Notes: generated from the sequence alone by a model not told the origin. Positions 22,801 to 36,200 are shown, numbered from the stretch's first letter. The stretch: 64,000 nucleotides of DNA from Watersipora subatra (GCF_963576615.1 NC_088708.1:29085191-29149190); one strand, 5' to 3'. Numbers and translations are program-made.

Positions 22801-25800
22801 AAACATTTTAGATGCATTCTTTTATGTCGGAGTTGGAGATGCTGTTGGAGACGAAGCTGCACCATATGGTAAAATACCAGATGAAAATGATAGCCTGTAA
22901 GTATTGCCATTAAAACCAAACTTTAAAAAAATGTGTAAGAAAAAAATTAAATAAGCTATAGTGATATATCTCTTGGGAAGTTGCTCAAGACTTAAACAAA
23001 GATAGTCGATATCACCAATATAAAGGAGTTGTCTCGATATGTTCAACCAAGGCCATTACATAAGAGCCCAACTCCTTTCCTATATCACCAATATAAAGGA
23101 GTTGAGTAAATATGTTCAACTAAGGCCATTACATAAGAACACAACTCCTCTCTGAATGTGGAGTCCTATGAATTTAACTTGAAAACTTTTTGTCTGGCAT
23201 ACACATATCACATACCTTGTATCACTCTATATTGTTATTATTAAAGAGAGGTGTTGGGAAGATATTCTGGAAAAGACATAGTTCTCACCCTGCCAGAAAA
23301 TCTCTCTTTTCGCAACATCAAGTGGATCAGTGTTTGGTGCATTGCATTTGCTATGGATTTTGGAAATGTCTTCCTCACCGATGTTCAAAATATTCCACCA
23401 AGCCGTAAGTGTATAAACCCTTCTTACATGCTTTAAGAAACAAAATTTACATACATGTATGAGCAATTCTGTGTAAATTGTATTCACTCTGGCAGAAGTT
23501 ATGATAAATTTTTGTTTCCCAGCGCAGCCAAATTTCTTCACTGTACATAAAAAGTATGAATTTGAGGGTAGTGGCTTTCATACCTGCTTCTCATTTTAAT
23601 GTAGGTTCTGATTTTAATATATAAGTTTGATATGTTGTTAAATAATTTATAAAAACAAACTATTTGAGAGAGCTAATTGGTATATTTTTATAAAAAGGTA
23701 ATGAAATTGTGAATTCCAAATGTCACATTTTAAAATTTTTGTAAGTTGTGACTATAAAAATGTACAAAGCGTAAGATATGCCTGTAGACTGACTCTCTGT
23801 AAGAGTAAAACAGTAACATGTCTGGCTATCTGTTTGCTAGTCAATGAAAAGGAAAAGATGAATTGTGAACCTCTGAGTGACAACCTGCAAGTTTCATGGC
23901 TTATTGATGGGCAAGACATCAAATTTGAGCTAGCTGGAAACATTGGTGAGCTGCCACATATAACCATACATCACTTCTGCCTAAACGTGTTGGCAAGACT
24001 AACTCAAGCTGCAGGAACTGCTGCAGCTTGAGTTAGTGAGAACTGCAGGAACATTGGGACTTGTTGATGTGTCCAGCGCTTTACAGTTTAGAAAGATATT
24101 TCAACATAAATATTTTCTGAGCAGGCTAGTTACAACCATAATCTCAAATAACATAGTCCACACGCCACTTATGCTGGTCTTACGCAATATATAGCGGTAT
24201 ATTGTTTATGTGAGACAGAGGTAGACAACTCTTAAATTTGGCTAACATTCTTTCTATTGATTTGATAATTCATACATTATATGAACTTAAGCATGTGTAT
24301 AGAATATCATTTTTTGTGAAATAGACAGGGAGACAGATTACATGGCATTTGGTCTGAGTGGAAATGAGGAATCCTTCGCTATGATTGGTTCTGATGTGAC
24401 AGTGGTTGATTATAAAACTAATGAAAGCCCAAGGGCCATAGACTATCACATAACTGCCTACTCACAGGTTAGTAGTGATTGCTCTACAGGTTATTCTGGT
24501 CTTTTTAGAGTTATCAGTTTTCAGGTATATTTACCTAATGTTTCTACAGTGCATGTTTGGCCTTTGATCCCTTTCAGTGTTCAACTAATGGAGGTACTTG
24601 CCGCGATACTAGCGCCAGCAATGGAGGTACGGATAACGCTAACATGCCTGAAGGAGAGATAACAAATGGAATAGTGAGAGTGCGTTATTCTCGTCCACTC
24701 ATTACAGGTAACTAGTAATTCTATCTCTCACTCTGTGGAATGAAACCTATTGAGATTTGAGATGAGCAAACCAAATGAAATCAGGTGCATCACTGCAAAA
24801 TTTAGAAATTGTCTTACCTATCTAATGGTTGAATTTTCTTGTCAGTCTTCAAGTAAATTTTTTTACGCATCTACCGGTCGGCTGATCTCACTACCGGAGA
24901 GTCAATTTTTTTCTAGCTCACTGGATTATCTTTTTAACTTCATTTCCTGCTGCCTTTAAATACTTTTTATATACCTCCTATTATTATCATCATAGCATGC
25001 TGTTAATATGACAATGTTCTATTTTTGGTCTAGAATAACATATCCAGAATGTTCTATTTCTTGTCGACCATTGCCATTGGTCACAGTCTAGTGTCTATAT
25101 TCTTATTGGTTTAAAACGCCTGCCTGCAAAACAACAGGTTTGAGTTAAAATCCCAAAAAATGCTAACCTTAAATTGCTCCCCAACTGGGCATGTCTCCAG
25201 TCATTGAGGTTCTCTTGCCACTAAACCCAGACATGTCCAGCCAAGATTACAGAGCCATTCCTAAAAAATCACTCACAATCTCTGCTTACAGAGAGCTAAG
25301 CAGACATCATACTTGATCTTTGATTGATTGCTCCCACCACATTTACCAAATTAAGTAAATATCTATTTACTCGCAACTTAATAGACTTAACTGTTAGTCT
25401 TCCTTTCAACATAAATACTTCAATTTAGAAACTTGATAGTACTTCGTAAAGTAATGTCAAATTACCGATGGTGTGTTTGTTTCGTTTATAGCTGACTCTC
25501 AAAATGACAAAGAATACAAAACAGATGGTACAGCCCAACAAATCGTATGGGCTATTGGACCTCTCAACACCAATGGAGACACTGCTAAGCACTACACTGG
25601 AGGACGCATCTCGAGTACGTCTGCTCATTTTGCCAAAACTTCCTTCAGAAGATACTTCATCACAATTGTTTTGACATCGTCGTTGTTAAAATACTGTATA
25701 GCAGTCAACATTGCTTGTGTCATATAATCTTTTGTCACTGCAGGCCCTAAAGCTATAAACTTTGGACGAACAGTGGCGGACAACTGCCCAAGACTAGTGA

Positions 25801-28262
25801 ATGAAGTAAAAGAAAAAGCACCAGCATTTAAGCCTCATCACCTATATGGAAGGGAAGGAGCCATATTTACTGCGGAGATTGGGCAGGCAGCATCAGAGCA
25901 AGGCTACAAAGCACTTACAGGTCAGAGGTGGCAGACTTAAAATTATTAGTTGAACACTAAACGGTTGAAGTTGTTGCCCATAATTGTCTTTAAACCTGAA
26001 AATCAATAATATATGGCTTATCATGTTGCTAAAAGCAGCAAAATACACTTAAAACAAGACTTCTATTAAAAAATTGTTGTAACTTTTATGATTTATAGAA
26101 TATCTCGCTGTATTTTATAGGTCGTCCATCTTGGGGAATAGCTTGGTATGTGAATGGAATACTCATCCCGGAGTTGCATTTACAGAGGGGCGTATCCTAC
26201 ACATTCCGAGTAGCTGGTGGAACTGACCCTAATCTTGGCGCAATGTATCACCCATTCTACTTTACTAACGATGTTGAAGGAGGACTTCAGCAAACTCAGG
26301 TAAAAGACGTATATATTTCAAATAGATTCTCTTTGTACGACGTAAGTGTTGACGATTAGCTACAGATAGTAGACAAGACTGTCATTTCTAAATACCATCA
26401 GCATAATGCCAGTCTTCAATTTGTTACAGAACCCTTCAGAAATCATATACCCTGGAACGATCGATGGCGAATCTGCTGAATTTGCAGGTTAGTTTAAAAA
26501 CTGTGGTATTTTAGTGTCTTGTTACAACACTAAGCTATATAGATCCATCTTAACAATAATCAAATTTGTTACGCTCTCTCAGTATTTATCAATTATCCTT
26601 CAGTATATGTCAATTATTGCTAGCATTCATGTTACTTATTGCAGGCATATTGCTACCTCCCTACCTATTATCACCTGACAAGGACAAAAAAACTGTATTT
26701 ATATTTAATAGATTATATGATGTTTAACTTTGCAAGATATAAACTGAGATTTATTTGAATGAGGAAGTACACCAATAGCTTTGGAAAACATGTATTTCTT
26801 GTAATGCGTGATTTTGGAGCTCACAGAGTTTCTGGAATGCCTAAAGCTAGTTGAAATAATTTCAAGTTTCGTTTAATTTCAACAATTATTGTTCTAAACT
26901 CAATTTTAGCTAAATTTACCTTTGCAGAACATTTGAACACATCATTTTTGGGTTTTCTTATATGCATACACATATTTTTTCATAAAGGATCTGGTACAAT
27001 CAATCGCAGATATTCTATAAACCTAAGCGCAAATATTATAAAGGTTGCTTCATGTAAAATAAATTTATAGCTACTTCTATGAGTATCGATAACTTTGCTA
27101 ATTATGTTTTTATCCTCTGAGACTCACTAATGGCCGATATTCTATAATCCGATGATTTATCAATCAAAACTTGGGAGGTTTTCTTTGTCACAAGTGAGCA
27201 ATTTTAGCAGAGTTTTTTATAGGGATCTTCTCGAAATCTGATCGCTCATTTGTCTATGTTGACAGTCGGTGAATATTGTGAGTGGATACTAACAGACGAG
27301 GCTATCAGAGCTGCCGAAGATGGAAAGCAATATCAGTGCTTTGAAGAATTTAAGCAAGACTTGGTTTTGTCGTGTAACAACAACCCAAATCAGTACTCTG
27401 AATTTATTTGGACCCCTGATGCCGACACTCCTGACCTACTATATTACCAGGTACTTCTAAACTTATCACTTAGCAAGTGCTCAGGTGGTGCTCATTTCAA
27501 GAAAAAAAATGTCAAAAATTGGGAAACAGAATGGCTAGAATGCATTGCTTGCTATTGTCATAAGTATGTACAGGTAGGCGTTTATCCAGTAAGTTTCTAA
27601 CTTATATTATAACTGGGATGATGGTAGTCCCGTGCACCGTGAGAGATCGTTATATGAAATAATTATATGTCCAATTATTCTTAGTTGTTGAAAGCTGGTC
27701 GAGTGGTGCAGATGGTAGCACGCTTGTCTAAGAATAGTAATTTCCGGGTTCGATTCCTGTGTGGAGAAACCTTTTTTCCTAACGCACTTAGCATGGCTTT
27801 GAACGGACATGGGTCTTGTTATAGTAAAGATTGCGGGCAACTCCAACAGCAGTAAAGTCAACTTGTCCTTGTTAGATTTACTGTACGCAACTGTGACACA
27901 TTCAAAAGATAAATATGATGAATTCTCACTTTCTTAATAAAATTTAAATTTCATTGAATGAGATTTAAATCTGACTTCATGTAAATTTAATATAATTGCT
28001 TATCAGAAAAAAAGACATAAAATAAATTGTTAATCCAAGAGAGATATCTTGACTTATACTAAGCTGTGATGTATAAATGTTGCAGTGCTACACACACAAG
28101 AGCCTCGGCTGGAAAGTGCATGTATATGATGAATTACCTGAGACGGAAATTGCTACAGAAACCTGTGGACAAGGGACAGAGGCTGGTCTCTCTACTGGCC
28201 ACCCTTCTTCATCCTCTATGATTTTAATTTTTATCTCTTTGTGCTGTTTAATTTTTAGATAA
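19858..28262 (+). CDS. Skeletor: Skeletor-like DM13/DOMON protein, complete
   Basis: Sixteen exons read by eye: 19858-19894, 19997-20179, 20908-21010, 21719-21824, 22550-22715, 22812-22896, 23247-23404, 23841-23945, 24325-24467, 24578-24707, 25492-25614, 25744-25920, 26121-26299, 26430-26487, 27266-27450, 28086-28262. All introns are GT-AG, phases agree, and the sum is 2115 nt (704 aa plus TAA). Residues 1 to about 20 are a signal peptide. Two DM13 domains follow (about 22-143 and 144-280), each built by a matching exon trio and each with the conserved SVWC cysteine. A DOMON domain spans about 285-445. Then comes the Skeletor C-terminal region (SWGIAWYVNG, MYHPFYFT, YCEW, CYTHKSLGWKVHVYD) and a Ser-rich hydrophobic tail that could be a GPI signal or membrane anchor. 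Family knowledge: DOMON domains bind haem or sugars, DM13 is a proposed redox partner, and Drosophila Skeletor isoforms have this architecture. The cellular role here is inferred to be extracellular or membrane-bound. Confidence 0.93.
21190..21375 (-). mobile_element. tRNA-derived SINE
   Basis: In intron 3 of the Skeletor-like gene. The minus strand has an A box-like TAGCGCAGCCTG (21328-21317) and a B box-like GAGTTCAATTCC (21291-21280) at tRNA-like spacing, followed by an unrelated tail. It is not a tRNA gene: no acceptor stem can be drawn. Confidence 0.55.
22022..22320 (-). mobile_element. tRNA-like repeat, degenerate
   Basis: In intron 4 of the Skeletor-like gene. The minus strand has an A box-like TGGCAGAAATGGTAAGG (22075-22059) and a degenerate B box GCGAGATCAAATC (22034-22022). 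On the plus strand, 22274-22315 carries an ACCCGAGCAACGCCAGG..CAGCTAGT motif of the kind seen at repeat ends. Boundaries are uncertain. Confidence 0.4.
23009..23154 (+). repeat. Tandem duplication, 73-bp period
   Basis: Two copies of a unit starting ATATCACCAATATAAAGGAG and containing AAGGCCATTACATAAGA, in intron 6 of the Skeletor-like gene. Each unit also has AGGAGTTG near its start and CAACTCCT near its end, so each can fold. Confidence 0.75.
23998..24037. repeat. Perfect hairpin, 17-bp arms
   Basis: ACTAACTCAAGCTGCAG and its exact complement are separated by GAACTG, in intron 8 of the Skeletor-like gene, about 50 bp after the exon. Confidence 0.85.
25100..25330 (+). repeat. Possible degenerate SINE
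   Basis: In intron 10 of the Skeletor-like gene. A B box-like GGTTTGAGTTAAAATCCC at 25138-25155 follows a CGCCTGCCTGC stretch. Otherwise featureless; weakly supported. Confidence 0.25.
27640..27850 (+). mobile_element. tRNA-derived SINE
   Basis: In the last intron of the Skeletor-like gene. A box-like TGGTGCAGATGGTAGCACG (about 27704-27722) and B box GGGTTCGATTCC (27746-27757) at tRNA spacing, then a non-tRNA tail ending CTTGTTATAGTAAAG. The leader carries CGTGAGAGATCGT, also seen in the SINEs at 43688 and 61180. Confidence 0.65.
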
Positions 28263-29356
28263 GCTTATAGACATCTACATTCTTCTACATTTTGTTTATT
28301 GTCATATGACTAATGATTCTATCAAGAATTAAACCTTATTTATGTCAAACATGAACAAATGAAATATTGCATCATGGGCTTTAAAAGCTGTGCTATGACT
28401 GACACGCTATCTTAATTTGATACAATTTTATTAATAATTTGAATTGCTCTCTATTTTATAATACATGAACATTTCTTTGTATACAGTTTAATTAATCGCT
28501 TAGTATTACAATTAAATGAAAGCAATTCAATTTACTCATTATCTAAAATAACTGAGTGGTAAGGTAAAAACTGATAACTTGTTTTTAAAGTGACCGTCAA
28601 TTTAGTGTAAGTTGTTTTATGTCCATATATAGAGACAGTTCAGTCCTGAAGCATTAAAAATCCTTTTAAAAGGAGCCAAAGGGGTGGTTGATGAATTATG
28701 AGCACAATTTACGAGCCAGTGTACCATATGCAATCACAATTAAACAAGTTATTTGTTGCAGTATGCACATTATGATACATGTATTATGTATACCAGACTA
28801 GCATCTGAATATTTGCTATATGGTTTTTGAGATTTACTCTTTTATTACTACGCAGCACTCACATTATTTGACTTAACATGTATTACAATTTAAGAGGATA
28901 CTTTTGACAAAAGAACACCGATTATTCATTAGATTTCCAAAGAAATGGTTACCATTCTATACATAGTAAGAAATCTCTTTTGGTGAGAAAAAATATTTTA
29001 TTGGCTAAAAGATTTTCTTTTGGTGAGAAAAGTGGCCATTTTATTATTGTAAAATGAATCTTATCTTCGTCTTGCAGACTTTCACCTCGTGCCTACATGA
29101 TTCACAAGGTTTTTGCGATGTAAATGAGAATGCTTATTTGTGTGTAGCAGCTACATTGTCTTACCATTAGGAAGTTACCAAACCAGTATATAAATATTTT
29201 TAACTAACACAGAGAAAGCTACTGTCTGCTGACTTCACCTAATTATGAGTTCACAAAAGTTCTATAGTCAGCTCATTTCAGTTAACTGCTGCCTGCAAAG
29301 CTAAGCTTTGTATAGGTTTTAAATGGTAAACATTCACATTACCAGTAACTTAGCTG
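28263..29356. other. Intergenic region without recognised genes
   Basis: AT-rich stretch after the Skeletor-like stop codon. No AATAAA close to the stop; an ATTAAA variant lies near 28329. A short repeat of TCTTTTGGTGAGAAA occurs at about 28975 and 29019. Confidence 0.5.
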
Positions 29357-29411
29357 TTGCACACATCAATGATATACAGCCCCATGGGGGGCTGTATATC
29401 ATTGCACACAT
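29357..29411. repeat. Perfect 17-bp hairpin between 10-bp direct repeats
   Basis: Arms 29367-29383 and 29388-29404 (CAATGATATACAGCCCC and its complement) enclose ATGG. TTGCACACAT occurs on both sides (29357-29366, 29402-29411), the right copy overlapping the arm by three bases. Confidence 0.85.
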
Positions 29412-29433
29412 GAAACTAATAAAAGCCGGTGAA

Positions 29434-29622
29434 CATACCTGCCAACTCTCACGCTTTAGGCGTGAGACTCACGCAATCACCCCAAAGAAAATATGAAAAT
29501 GCGTGAGAAATGCGTAAGATTTTTGCCCCAATTTCCAGAATTTTATATATACTATCATTGATACATCAATTGCCTCAAAACCAAATCTCACGCATTGCCC
29601 CACTCTTGGGTTGGCAGGTCTG
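29434..29622. mobile_element. hAT-type MITE, family 1 copy A
   Basis: 189 bp, begins CATACCTGCCAAC and ends GTTGGCAGGTCTG, with a perfect 8-bp target duplication CCGGTGAA (29426-29433, 29623-29630). The body contains repeated TCACGC/GCGTGAGA blocks that can pair. Copy B at 56227-56404 is about 90% alike by eye and has its own TSD. Confidence 0.88.
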
Positions 29623-29630
29623 CCGGTGAA

Positions 29631-30225
29631 GATTCACCCAAACATATAGACCTGTTAACTATACTGTATAGTTAATAGGTATACATACATACATAGATGT
29701 ATTAACTGTATAGTTAATAGGTCTATGCCCAAACATTGGGACATTGTAGACGAGAGAACCTTACGTAAAAAGAAACTACTGTACTTTAGTCAGCCTGTAG
29801 AACAGTCATTCGAACAAACTGTACTTTCATCTGAGGAACCGAGTTCAAGTTCACGTTCATTTATATAGGCGGCTTGTGCCGAACTTTCGTTTAGTTTTCC
29901 GGACTTACTGTAGACGAGTTGTCGTGAAGACAACTACACATAAAACCGCTTTGTCAGAAGTCAACTTTCCTTACGGAAAGGCTTACAAGTAGAATTACAC
30001 TTTTATCTTACGCACATCTCACTCTGGACCTATACATGATTTTACCATAGTTTAAACAATATATGTCCTGCAGAAATAAAACTTAAAGTTGTACAATCGT
30101 CGTTGGAATGCTGACTAACAAACCGATAGTCTAATTTTATAAGCGAATCTTCGGCATTTAGTCTATAGAACTGTTTTTATTAACAAAACAACGGTTGCTT
30201 GCCATAAATAAACCTAAAAAGCAAC
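29631..30225. other. Upstream region of MARCHF5
   Basis: Contains an imperfect inverted repeat around GTTAACTATACTGTATAGTTAA (29655-29720, 22-bp core in two halves). It presumably includes the MARCHF5 promoter and 5' UTR; no TATA box near the start codon. Confidence 0.4.
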
Positions 30226-33200
30226 ATGTCTGAAGCTGCTTTAGACCGGCAACAATCTATTCCAGCACTGTAAGTCTGCCGTACTACTATATGCTAGCTT
30301 AGTTCATTATACAGTATGTTTGAATATTTAAAAAAGGAAGTATGTTCACTTATTTCAGTCGTAGTTTTATAGCTACTTGTCAGTTTATAAACTTTTTTAA
30401 AAACTTACTATTTTGTAATACCTAAATCGTTACAATCATGTATTTTTCATTTCAGACAACTTTTATTGTTTTTTGAGCTTGGCGATGACTTTCAACGATC
30501 TTTTATTATCTATTTAGTTTCATCTTTTAGGCGAACCTGTTGGGTATGTTTTGGCACAGATGAAGATGTGCAGCTCGACTGGTTGACTCCTTGTAAGTGT
30601 AAGGGCACTGCAAAATGGGTACACATCAGATGTCTTCAAAGATGGATCGATGAAAAGCACAAACATAACCCTGCTTCAGAAGTACATTGCCCTCAGTGCA
30701 ATCACCTCTATAAAATTGTTTATCCTCGTATGGGTATGTATTAATTTCTTATGTATTTAGGGTTCTTAGAAGTTGGTATTTGTTTTTAAAATGAGACTCT
30801 GCTTAATTCTTTACAGGTTTAGGTATGACGGCATTGGATTTGCTGGAAAAATATATCCACAAACTCTGTCCATATGTTGCTGCTGGTATACTTATGGGTT
30901 CTCTCTACTGGACATCAGTTACTTATGGAGCTGTTACTGTTATGCAAGTAAGATTTGTTTCTGTTTCTTCTATTTGCCAATTGTCTGGCTTAATAGATAT
31001 ATTTCCATAATGAGAAAATTCAGTTATAGGATGCCTGCATCTGCAATGGGATACTGCAATCTAGATTTAAATAGTAAAGAAAAAATAGAAGTCTCTTTTA
31101 TTGCTGTTCTGTAATACAAATGTATCACTAAGAGATTGAAGTTAAATGTAGCAAAGCATTTATTTCTGTTGCAGTGCAGACTAAGCAACATATCTCTTTG
31201 TAGATGTTAAAATCTGTAGAATATTGGTAGGCAGCTGAGCAAATACAAGTCTCTTTTTGATCCAATATTTTACCTACACAACAAAACTGCTTTAAGATGC
31301 TGATGAAGTTAGCACCAATAGCTATAGGTCTGTCATTGTGCCATGAAATGTCTGGTTATATGCATGTCAAACATAAATTATGGACAATTTTACTAAACAC
31401 TTATGAGAATAACGTTGGCATATGTTTGGAAATCTATTATTATCATTATACTGCTTAACTGAGAGAACGGTACTCACTTTTGCATTAAAAAACAAAAGGT
31501 GTTGCACTAGCAGTTCTAACAGACTCTGATAAAAGTTTCTGCGAAGCTTTTTGTTCTGATCAACATAAAAGTATTGCTAAACTAATCAAGGTTTTTAATA
31601 AGATGGGAATGTGTAGTCAGTTTATTTCCAATCTATCCAACTAGTTACGACATACCTTTGTCCACAATTCATGGACTAAATATGTTAACCTTCTAGGTCT
31701 TGGGGCACAAGGAAGGTGTCGGCGTGATGGAGCAGGCCGATCCGATATTTCTATTCATCGGTCTGCCTGCTATTCCCTTTGGTTTGATCATAGGCAAGCT
31801 ACTCAGGTGGGAGGAAGCTGTTCTGAAGGTGTGGAGAAAAGTCTCATCCATGCTTCCATTTAATAGTTCCAAAGGTCAGATAATCACTCTTCTGTATTAC
31901 AGTAATTTTATTTTAGAGCCTTTTTTGGGCGTAAAGTTGGTGTTTAAGCATCTTAAAGCCCTGTTGTGAAGATAGCAGGTATATTAACGTCAGAATGATG
32001 ATATCAAATAAACTGTACGGATAGATTATTACTTAGTAATAAGGCTGATAGTCAGCAATGCAAAATTTAGTTTGTGCTGCGATATAAGTTCTGACCCTTT
32101 TAGGAGATGACTAACACAGATTCTAAGAACTTTACATACGTTTCACGTTATTGCAGCCAGCTACCAAAAGTTCATGAATTCTTTGTTGTGTTTTAATAAT
32201 TATTGTTAAACACTGGGTATCCGCTTATGCAAATGGCAAGTCAGTTTAGACTAAATATTAGATCAGTTTTGATTTGACTATTATTTAGTATTGAAGTAGA
32301 TTAGAGCAGGACTCTCAAGTGTCAGTAGCCTGGAAAAGGGCCGAGTGGAGATGGGGTCCTGTGGGGTTGCTAAAGTCCTGCTTTCGCTTATTGGAGAAGG
32401 GAAAGGAGGCAGGCAGGTCAGTCTTAAAGGATTTGAGCAAGGTGCTAGTAGAAAGCTGCCTTGCCTTTTGCACCAGGTAGTATGAGAAATAAAATGTAGC
32501 AATGTGTCTTGAAAGGAGCGTTCAAGCTAAATAAAAAATAATTTGAAGGTTTACATGTAGCTCTTTTATTGTATCAACATCTTGCCCAACCAAAGATGGT
32601 AGGAAAAAAGGGAGTTACCCTTGTGAAACTTACGATTTTTATGACTGATATCTCAAACCACTGGTGCACAGACAGCACAAAAATAGGCTGATTGAAAATG
32701 GAAGGAGTGGCAAAAAAAACTGCAGGAAAAAATGTAGCAAGTTGTAAGATAGCAGCCCGGCTATCGAAATATGGAAACGTCTGACAAAAAAAGTACAATT
32801 ACAGACAATAAGTAATTACTTAGCACGCCTATATTGCGTAGAGTTTTTAGAAGTATATATTTGTCAATATGGTCTATTTAGAGAAATCAAGAAATCTGAA
32901 TATTTAATAAGATTTGTTTTTGTGTTATCTGTTTACCTCTGTATAAGCAAATTTGACAGTGTGAAAAACCATTTCTGGTTGGGCCAATCAGGATGAACAG
33001 TGTTGAAACATCCAACTTTGGTGAAACATCTATTTATGGTGAAACATCTAAATATGGTGAAACATCCAACTCTGGTGAAACATCCAACTCTGGTGAAACA
33101 TCCAACTCTGGTGAAACATCTAACCCTGGTAAAACATCCAAACCTGGTGAAACATCCAACTCTGGGGAAACATCCAACTCTAGTGAAACATCTATTTATG

Positions 33201-36200
33201 GTGAAACATCCAACTCTGAAGAAACATCCAACTCTAGTAAAACATGCAACTATGGTGAAACATCCAACTCTAGTGAAACATGAAACTCTGGTGAATCATC
33301 CAACTCTAGTGAAACATGCAACTCTAGTGAAACATGCAACTCTAGTGAAACATGCAACTCTGGTGAAACATCCAACTTTGTTGAAACATCCAACCCCGGT
33401 GAAACATCCAACCCTGATGAAACATCCAACCCTGGTGAAACAACCAACTCTGGGGAAACATCCAACTCAGGTGAAACATCCAACCCTGGTAAAACATCTT
33501 TTGTATTACACAGATGGATAGGATGGCTTGGATTATAACGAGAGCGATATAAGATCGCTTTTCTTTAATTTTGTATTCAACCGAAAACGCATGGTAATCT
33601 CAAGACATGAATATAATGTGCTCGTTAAATGCAAGAGTTGTCTACTCCTAATGAAAACATAAACATGAGAGGATAATTCGCACTTGTACTAATATCATTA
33701 CAACATCTCTTGACAAGCTCAAAAGCTCGAATATCTAGATAATGATCTACTAAAATAAACTGGCACATAAACCCTGCGACAAACACATAAGCTATCGTAA
33801 ATTTGTATGGGTAAATGCAATGCAAGTAAACAATAAAAGTATTTGTCAAGAGTAAGCTGCGTAGTAATATGCAATAGTGATTGTCTAGAGTTCATGGTTT
33901 GTCGCTCAGCGATATGATGTAGCAGCATGTCGCAGTATGGTAGTTACCATACTGCTAAACTTATGCCTCATATTTATCTGGCTGTTGCCGGAGTCGCATA
34001 CTCATCCTCGGGGTTGCCGTCATAGCTGATCTAACATTAACTCTGCGTCTTTCCGCATTTACAGTAGAGTCACTAACTGAGATTACTGCTGACCTGTTCC
34101 GTACCAAGGGCTGACTATTATCTCCCTCTATGATAAACTTTCGATCGCCTCTTGGCTACTATCTCTCACCATAACACGATCTCCACCACACACTGCTGGA
34201 AGATCTTTTACCTTGGGATTGATATCATGGTTCATCTTCATTCTCTCTTTGTAAAGCTCATTCTTGGCTTTAAACTTTTCATGATCGGGTAGCTTTGGCA
34301 TTAGACTATCAGGATGTACTGCCACAGTTGTCTTCAGCATCCGTCCCATGAGCAATTCAGCGGGATGGTATACTCTAACTATGGTGATGCTCTAGAGCAG
34401 TGGTTCCCAACTGGTGGTCCATGGACCCCCTAGGGGTCTACAGGAGGTTTTGAGGGGGTCCACAGACTGGTGCCAGTATTGTTTTTTCTAGCTAGTTATT
34501 TACAGCTATTTCTGTCTTGTAGTGATTGGATCACTGATATAAAACCCTAAAAGGATAGGCGACGGCTATCATATGGGCGGGGTTTAATGATCGAGCTCTG
34601 TTGGGATTGTGCTAGCCTGGGTTTCAGGGCTAATGCAATTCCCGCGGGGTGGTCGTGTTGTCTTGTTAGGTTTTTGGGTGCAGACTTTTATCACCTATGT
34701 GCATAAATCACTGGATAGTACCTGATTTCCAGTTAGTAGTACAAAACACCAAAACCTCTAACCAGCAAACACGTAATTCTCTCTCCCTTTTCAATTTTAG
34801 CGGTATACTAAGATTAATGGCAAATGAAACATTTCAATTTACAATGCATTGTTATAAACGCTATATATTATGATGTTTATAAAGGGGTCCGTGACTTTTA
34901 GATAATGAGCTCAGGGGGTCCATGGCTCGAAGGTAGTTGGGAACCACTGCTCTAGAGGCAAGGAGAGCTATATATGGATCTTTCTCCTTGCTGAGCAAGG
35001 ATTTTACTGTTGCAACCACTCTCTCAGCTGCACCGTTGCCGCTAGTATACTTTGGGCTACTTGTCACATAGGTGAATCCATATGCTTTTGCAAATTTCTG
35101 AAAGTCTTCAAATGAACACTACAGTCAGTTGTCAGACACTAAACAATCTGGAATACCGTGCCGGGAAAACATACTTTTCATGTGGGATATGACATTCTTT
35201 GATGTAGTATCTCTATTTAGTAAAGCTATTTCAGGGTATCTTGAATAATAATGTGTCACTATCAGGTAGTTGTTCCTCTCTAGTTGAAACAAGTCAGTAC
35301 TTAACATTTGCCAAGGCCGATCAGGGGTAGCGGAAGGTCTCAGGGGTTCATATGTTATATTCGATTCTCTCTTACACACTTCACATTTAGCTATCTGTAC
35401 CTCTATTGCCTTTGCCATAGACGGCCACCACAAACTGTTTCTAGCCCTTTTTTGGCATTTAGTAATGCCTAAATGTCTCTTGTGGATATTCTCAAGAACC
35501 TGACTTCTCTGGGATAGGAGAACCACCAATCTCATGCCTAGCATCAGCAGTCCTTTGTTCACAGTCAGTAGTCCTCTCCTTTCAAAGTAGGCCCTCAGGA
35601 TTGTGTCCATGGATGAAAGGTAAACTGGCCAACCCTGTTCAACATAATGAATAACCTGTCTCAAAGTTTCATCTTCTCTTTGTTCCACTTTGAATTTCTC
35701 CAATCTGTCGCAGCTTCCATTCCAATGCACACTCTCCTGTACATAGCTTTCAATCACTTCTACTCGTACTATATCACTCTGTTCTGGTTCTCTAGTGTTA
35801 TATCGTGATAGTGCATCTGCTGCCTTGTTGTCAGTTCCACTCACATATTTGATGTCATAGTAGAATCTCTGTAGTCGCAATTTAAAGCCTTGAATTCTGG
35901 GAGGCAGCTTATCTAGAAACTGATTACCAAACAAGGGAATGAAGGCTTTGTGATCTGTTTCAATCGTTACATCTTTCATTCCTAAGACATAAGAAAGTTT
36001 CTCCATTGCTCAGCACACTCCTAGCGCCTCCTTTTCTATCACTGCATAATGTTGCTCAGTTTCACTAAGGGATCTACTAGCAGCCGCCACTAGCTTGCGG
36101 GTGCCGTCACCTTGAACTTGTCTCAAAGTAGCTGGTTTGCTTGGTTTGCTGAACAGCTCTTTGACTTCTTGAAATGCATTCTCCTGCGCATAATCCCAGT

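Noticed and set aside
27695-27766. Possible tRNA gene
   Set aside because: A and B boxes are present but no acceptor stem pairs, and a SINE-type tail follows.
31875-31969. Alternative MARCHF5 ending that reads past 31874
   Set aside because: The readthrough tail does not match the family, while exons at 40214 and 45402 restore the known C-terminus with correct phases.
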